Positions 12,942-15,986 of a stretch of DNA of 15,986 nucleotides are shown here, one piece after another (the stretch's first letter is position 1; the number at the start of each line of letters is the position of its first letter). The stretch covers positions 1 to 15,986 of the forward strand of contig JALGTV010000018.1 in the NCBI GenBank assembly GCA_029821215.1, written 5' to 3'. Position numbers and translations under genes: made by a program. The notes below the pieces were generated by a model, which was not told where the DNA came from, made no database searches, and saw only the letters and a program-made list of their open reading frames with translations. Source of the stretch: Candidatus Zipacnadia bacterium (GTDB lineage: Bacteria; Armatimonadota; Zipacnadia; Zipacnadales; Zipacnadaceae).

Positions 12942-13815
12942 CCCTTATTACATTGAGTACGTTCAGGACCTTTCCCAGTCCGGTGGCGGCCCTCTGGACC
13001 CGGATACTGAAGCCACCCAGCAGACTTATGCCGCAGCTATGCTGGCCGCCGGGGGATGCATAAAAGCCACCGAAGCCTTGATGAATGGTGAAGTAGACGC
13101 AGCTTTGTGTCTGGTGCGTCCTCCCGGTCACCACGCCGGGGTGGACCAGGCCCGGGGCTTTTGCTTCTTTAATAATGTGGCCATCGCTACCGAAGCAGCC
13201 CGGCGCTGCGGGGCATTGCGGGTGGCCATAGTAGACTTTGACGCCCACCACGGCAATGGCACCCAGGAGATTTTCTACCACCGAGGTGATGTCCTGTACA
13301 TCTCCCTGCATCAGTCTCCCTTCTACCCGGGCACGGGCACGGTGGATGAGGTGGGGGTTGATGAGGGTGCCGGGACGACCATCAATATTCCAGTGCCAGA
13401 CAATACCCGCGACCAGCATTACTGGCGAGCCTGCCAAGAGCTTATTGGTCCGGCCTTGAGCAATTTCACACCTGATATAATCCTGGTCTCCGCCGGTTAT
13501 GATGCTCACTGGAAGGACCCGTTGACTGGCCTGGGCTTAACCGCCGCGGGCTTCTATCAGATGACTCACTTTGCCCTGCAGACGGCCCAGCACCTGTGCC
13601 CAGGGAGGCTGGGCCTGATCCTGGAAGGTGGCTATCACCTGCCCAGCCTGGCGCTATCCGTGGAGAATACGGTGCTGGCGCTGGCTGAGGAGCCTATGCT
13701 TGAGGAAGAAGAAATTCCCCCACCTCTTCATTCTGCCCAGGCGGAGCGTATCAACCAATATCTGGATCATGCCATCACCACCCATCGCCGCCGGCTGAAT
13801 CTGGCTGGAGCCTGA
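12826..13815 (+). CDS. Histone deacetylase family protein (AcuC/HDAC-like), body frame of a frameshifted gene
   Basis: This frame holds the catalytic part of a class II HDAC-like amidohydrolase, which removes acetyl groups from acetylated amines or lysines. It has RPPGHHAG with the paired active-site histidines (H102/H103, counting from 12826). DFDAHHGNG provides zinc ligands D139 and H141, and SAGYDAHWKDPL carries the third likely ligand, D231. The EGGYH near the end has the usual catalytic tyrosine. Homology is convincing only from about 12934 (GHDPYYIEYV) onward; earlier residues are an out-of-frame reading of the true N-terminus, which lies in the frame from 12822. The TTG at 12826 is therefore not a natural start. 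An intact gene would have begun at 12822, coupled to the preceding gene. mutS2 begins 17 bp downstream. Confidence 0.8.
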   Translation: MAASTILCSLNMARPGTQRMLSGWRLLLNGCTVAANGHDPYYIEYVQDLSQSGGGPLDPDTEATQQTYAAAMLAAGGCIKATEALMNGEVDAALCLVRPPGHHAGVDQARGFCFFNNVAIATEAARRCGALRVAIVDFDAHHGNGTQEIFYHRGDVLYISLHQSPFYPGTGTVDEVGVDEGAGTTINIPVPDNTRDQHYWRACQELIGPALSNFTPDIILVSAGYDAHWKDPLTGLGLTAAGFYQMTHFALQTAQHLCPGRLGLILEGGYHLPSLALSVENTVLALAEEPMLEEEEIPPPLHSAQAERINQYLDHAITTHRRRLNLAGA

Positions 13816-13832
13816 GTCGTGAGGATAGACAA

Positions 13833-15986
13833 ATGGATGCTCGCAGCTTCAGAGCGCTTGAGTACGCAAAGATAATCAACCAGCTTACCCAGCAGGCAGC
13901 GACCGCCGTGGGTAAGGAGCGGTGCCAAGGCCTGCAGCCCCATACTGATGTAGCGCACATCAGGCAGCGTCTGGCAGAAACCACCCAAGCCCGGCGGCTG
14001 TTGGAGACGGTGGGCACCCCTCCCTGGGGCGGGGCCACTGATATTCGTCCCCTGCTGCAGCAGGCGAAGGCAGAAGCGACCCTGGAGCCCCACGAGCTAT
14101 TGGCCGTTGGTGAGTTTGTGGTGGCTTGCCGCCGGCTGCTCGCCTACTTTCAACGCTCCTCTCTGGAGGCCCCGGCCCTTTTTCAACTGGCTAGCCCATT
14201 GCACGATTACGGAGAACTGGAAGGACAGATTAGCCACTGTATCAGCGACGATGGCCAGGTCAAGCCTGACGCCTCTAATGAGCTTATTCGCCTTCATCAC
14301 CGCGCTGACACTCTGCGCGAGCGTCTGCACAATGAGCTGGAGGGGTTCGTGGACGAGTACACCTCACGCGGCTGGCTGCAGGACCCATTGATTGTCCAAC
14401 GCAGTGGCCGCTGGTGTGTACCGGTACTTACCCAGTACCAGTCCCGCTTCCCGGGGATAGTGCATGACCGCTCAGGCAGTGGGGCTACTGTATTTATGGA
14501 GCCTACCGATGTGGTGGAACTGGGCAACGACCTACGCAGCACCGAACTGGCCATTGACGAAGAGATCCACCGGGTCCTCGGTGAGCTTACCCTCCAAGTA
14601 GCGGCTCACTGCACCGAACTTAGTGATGACATCCGGCAGATTGGGCTGCTGGACTTCATCTTCGCTAAAGGCCAGCTTTCCCGCGCCCACCAGGCTACCG
14701 AGCCAGAGATTACCGATAAAGACGGCTATATCAACTTCAATAGCGCCCGCCACCCACTATTGACCGGTGAGGTAGTGCCCATAGACCTATGGATTGGCCG
14801 CGATTTTACCACCCTCATCATCACCGGGCCCAACACGGGCGGCAAGACCGTTACCCTCAAAACAGTAGGTCTGCTCACCTTGATGGCTCAATCCGGCCTG
14901 CACGTTCCCGCTGAACCGGGGACCAAAATATCGGTCTTTGATGCCATTTACGCCGACATCGGTGAGGAGCAAAGCATTGAGCAATCGCTGTCTACCTTTA
15001 GCTCCCATATGACCCAGATCGTCAAGATTATTAACCGAGTCAAGTCGGCCTCCGCCGGTGCCGCTGGGGTCAATGCCCTGGTGCTACTTGATGAGATCGG
15101 GGCCGGCACTGACCCCGCCGAGGGCAGTGCCCTGGCCCGAGCTACCCTGGAATATCTCCATTCTACCGGCTGCCGTACCATCGTTACCACTCACTACAAC
15201 GACCTGAAGGCCTTTGCCTATGCCCAGGACGGTATGCAGAATGCTGCTGTACAGTTTGATCCCGAGAGCCTCCAGCCGACCTACCAGGTTGTAATTGGCC
15301 ATCCCGGGCCCTCCAACGCCTTTGAAATCGCCCAGCACCTGGGCCTATCGCCCACTCTGGTCCACCGCAGCCAGCAGTTACTCGGCCAGCGGCGTCAGGA
15401 TTTTACTGAGGCCCTCCAGCAAGTGCATGCCACCCAGCGCCAGCTTCAGGATCAGCATCACCAGGCCGCCCAGACCAGTCGGGAGTTGGAGGAACTACGG
15501 CAACAGTATAGGCAGCGGTTCCAGCAGTTCCAGGAGGAGCGCCAGCAGGTGCTCGCGGAGGCCTATACCGAGGCTGACCAGATTATCGCCAGCGCCCAAC
15601 AGCAAGCCCAGGAGATAATCCAGCAGCTCCAGCAGCAGTCCCACCATACGGCTCGCAGTGAGGAGCTGCGCACCGAGCTTAAGCAGGCCCGGCAGCAGTT
15701 GCGCGATGCTCAGGCCAGGCAGCAGGAGCAGTTGGCCGAGCAACTGCCGGCACCGGCTGATACAGAGCCGCTGGAGACAGTGGTACCTGGTGACCACGTC
15801 TATGTGCCGGCCTTCAACCGCCAGGCGACGGTCTTGGAGGTCCCCGATGAAGAGACAGCTTTAATACAGGTCGGTAATATCCGCATTGAGGTCAATATCA
15901 GCGATTTGCACCCCTCACAGGAGCCGACCCCACCACGAACTCCACACCCAGGACGTGCCGTCGAGATTCGCAAGCAGATGACTGTT
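13833..15986 (+). CDS. mutS2: Endonuclease MutS2 (partial at the right edge)
   Basis: An open frame of 718 codons runs from the ATG at 13833 off the right edge without a stop. GAGG at 13821-13824 supports the start. MutS2 is an ATPase of the MutS family that acts on recombination intermediates, and relatives also rescue collided ribosomes. The N-terminal part (DARSFRALEYAKI) and the core leading to GSGATVFMEP match the family. Walker A is GPNTGGKT (332-339), Walker B is LVLLDEIGAGTDPAEG, and TTHYNDLKAFA follows. After about residue 510 comes a long Gln/Glu-rich coiled coil (roughly 15400-15720), then the KOW-like segment VVPGDHVYVPAFNRQATVLE. The Smr nuclease domain expected at the C-terminus lies beyond the window. 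A canonical mutS clamp arrangement is absent, as is usual for MutS2. Confidence 0.95.
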   Translation, partial: MDARSFRALEYAKIINQLTQQAATAVGKERCQGLQPHTDVAHIRQRLAETTQARRLLETVGTPPWGGATDIRPLLQQAKAEATLEPHELLAVGEFVVACRRLLAYFQRSSLEAPALFQLASPLHDYGELEGQISHCISDDGQVKPDASNELIRLHHRADTLRERLHNELEGFVDEYTSRGWLQDPLIVQRSGRWCVPVLTQYQSRFPGIVHDRSGSGATVFMEPTDVVELGNDLRSTELAIDEEIHRVLGELTLQVAAHCTELSDDIRQIGLLDFIFAKGQLSRAHQATEPEITDKDGYINFNSARHPLLTGEVVPIDLWIGRDFTTLIITGPNTGGKTVTLKTVGLLTLMAQSGLHVPAEPGTKISVFDAIYADIGEEQSIEQSLSTFSSHMTQIVKIINRVKSASAGAAGVNALVLLDEIGAGTDPAEGSALARATLEYLHSTGCRTIVTTHYNDLKAFAYAQDGMQNAAVQFDPESLQPTYQVVIGHPGPSNAFEIAQHLGLSPTLVHRSQQLLGQRRQDFTEALQQVHATQRQLQDQHHQAAQTSRELEELRQQYRQRFQQFQEERQQVLAEAYTEADQIIASAQQQAQEIIQQLQQQSHHTARSEELRTELKQARQQLRDAQARQQEQLAEQLPAPADTEPLETVVPGDHVYVPAFNRQATVLEVPDEETALIQVGNIRIEVNISDLHPSQEPTPPRTPHPGRAVEIRKQMTV

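Overview
The window (about 16 kb) is a GC-rich bacterial chromosome segment. It is mostly conserved housekeeping genes, interrupted by a roughly 1.07-kb stretch without a credible protein gene. The tilS-ftsH-folK order, the FtsH sequence style (HEGGH, LPEDDRY), MutS2, and a GAAC-N4-GTTY type SOS-like box suggest a Gram-positive-type or Chloroflexota-like lineage. That placement is an inference of low confidence.

Layout. (1) 1-1300: the 3' end of threonine synthase, then purC. (2) 1301-1443: two back-to-back hairpins that are inverted, near-identical copies of one palindrome (a REP/BIME-like pair). (3) 1444-5384: tilS, ftsH and folK on the plus strand; tilS and ftsH abut directly. (4) 5408-6616: a minus-strand pair. 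The upstream gene encodes a small two-CxxC/CxxxC protein. The downstream gene encodes a multi-pass membrane protein that carries the features of a presenilin/signal-peptide-peptidase-type GxGD aspartyl protease. (5) 6617-6800: a divergent promoter region with a perfect TTGACA-N17-TATAAT promoter toward the helicase. A LexA/DinR-like box lies in its spacer. (6) 6801-9413: an 870-residue Ski2/Hel308-like helicase fused to a C-terminal OmpR/PhoB-type winged helix. (7) 9414-10483: intergenic. It holds a candidate minus-strand small RNA with promoter and intrinsic terminator, a second diverged copy of the same element, and an inverted-repeat hairpin. (8) 10484-11846: a helix-turn-helix protein with a Cys/His tail, whose start codon lies in a 12-bp perfect inverted repeat, then a membrane protein with a TrkA-C domain. 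(9) 11880-12389, minus strand: a PH-domain membrane protein. (10) 12559-13815: a truncated sugar-phosphate-isomerase-like gene overlapping (ATGA) a histone-deacetylase-family gene. The deacetylase has lost its 5' reading frame through an apparent small deletion. (11) 13833 to the end: mutS2, cut by the window edge before its Smr domain.

Best candidates for something new are the helicase-OmpR fusion under an SOS-like promoter, the bacterial presenilin-like protein, the duplicated small-RNA-like element, and the GACAnTGTC repeats around the start of the helix-turn-helix gene with a third copy about 1.9 kb away. All functional readings here come from sequence inspection alone; no database search or folding program was run.
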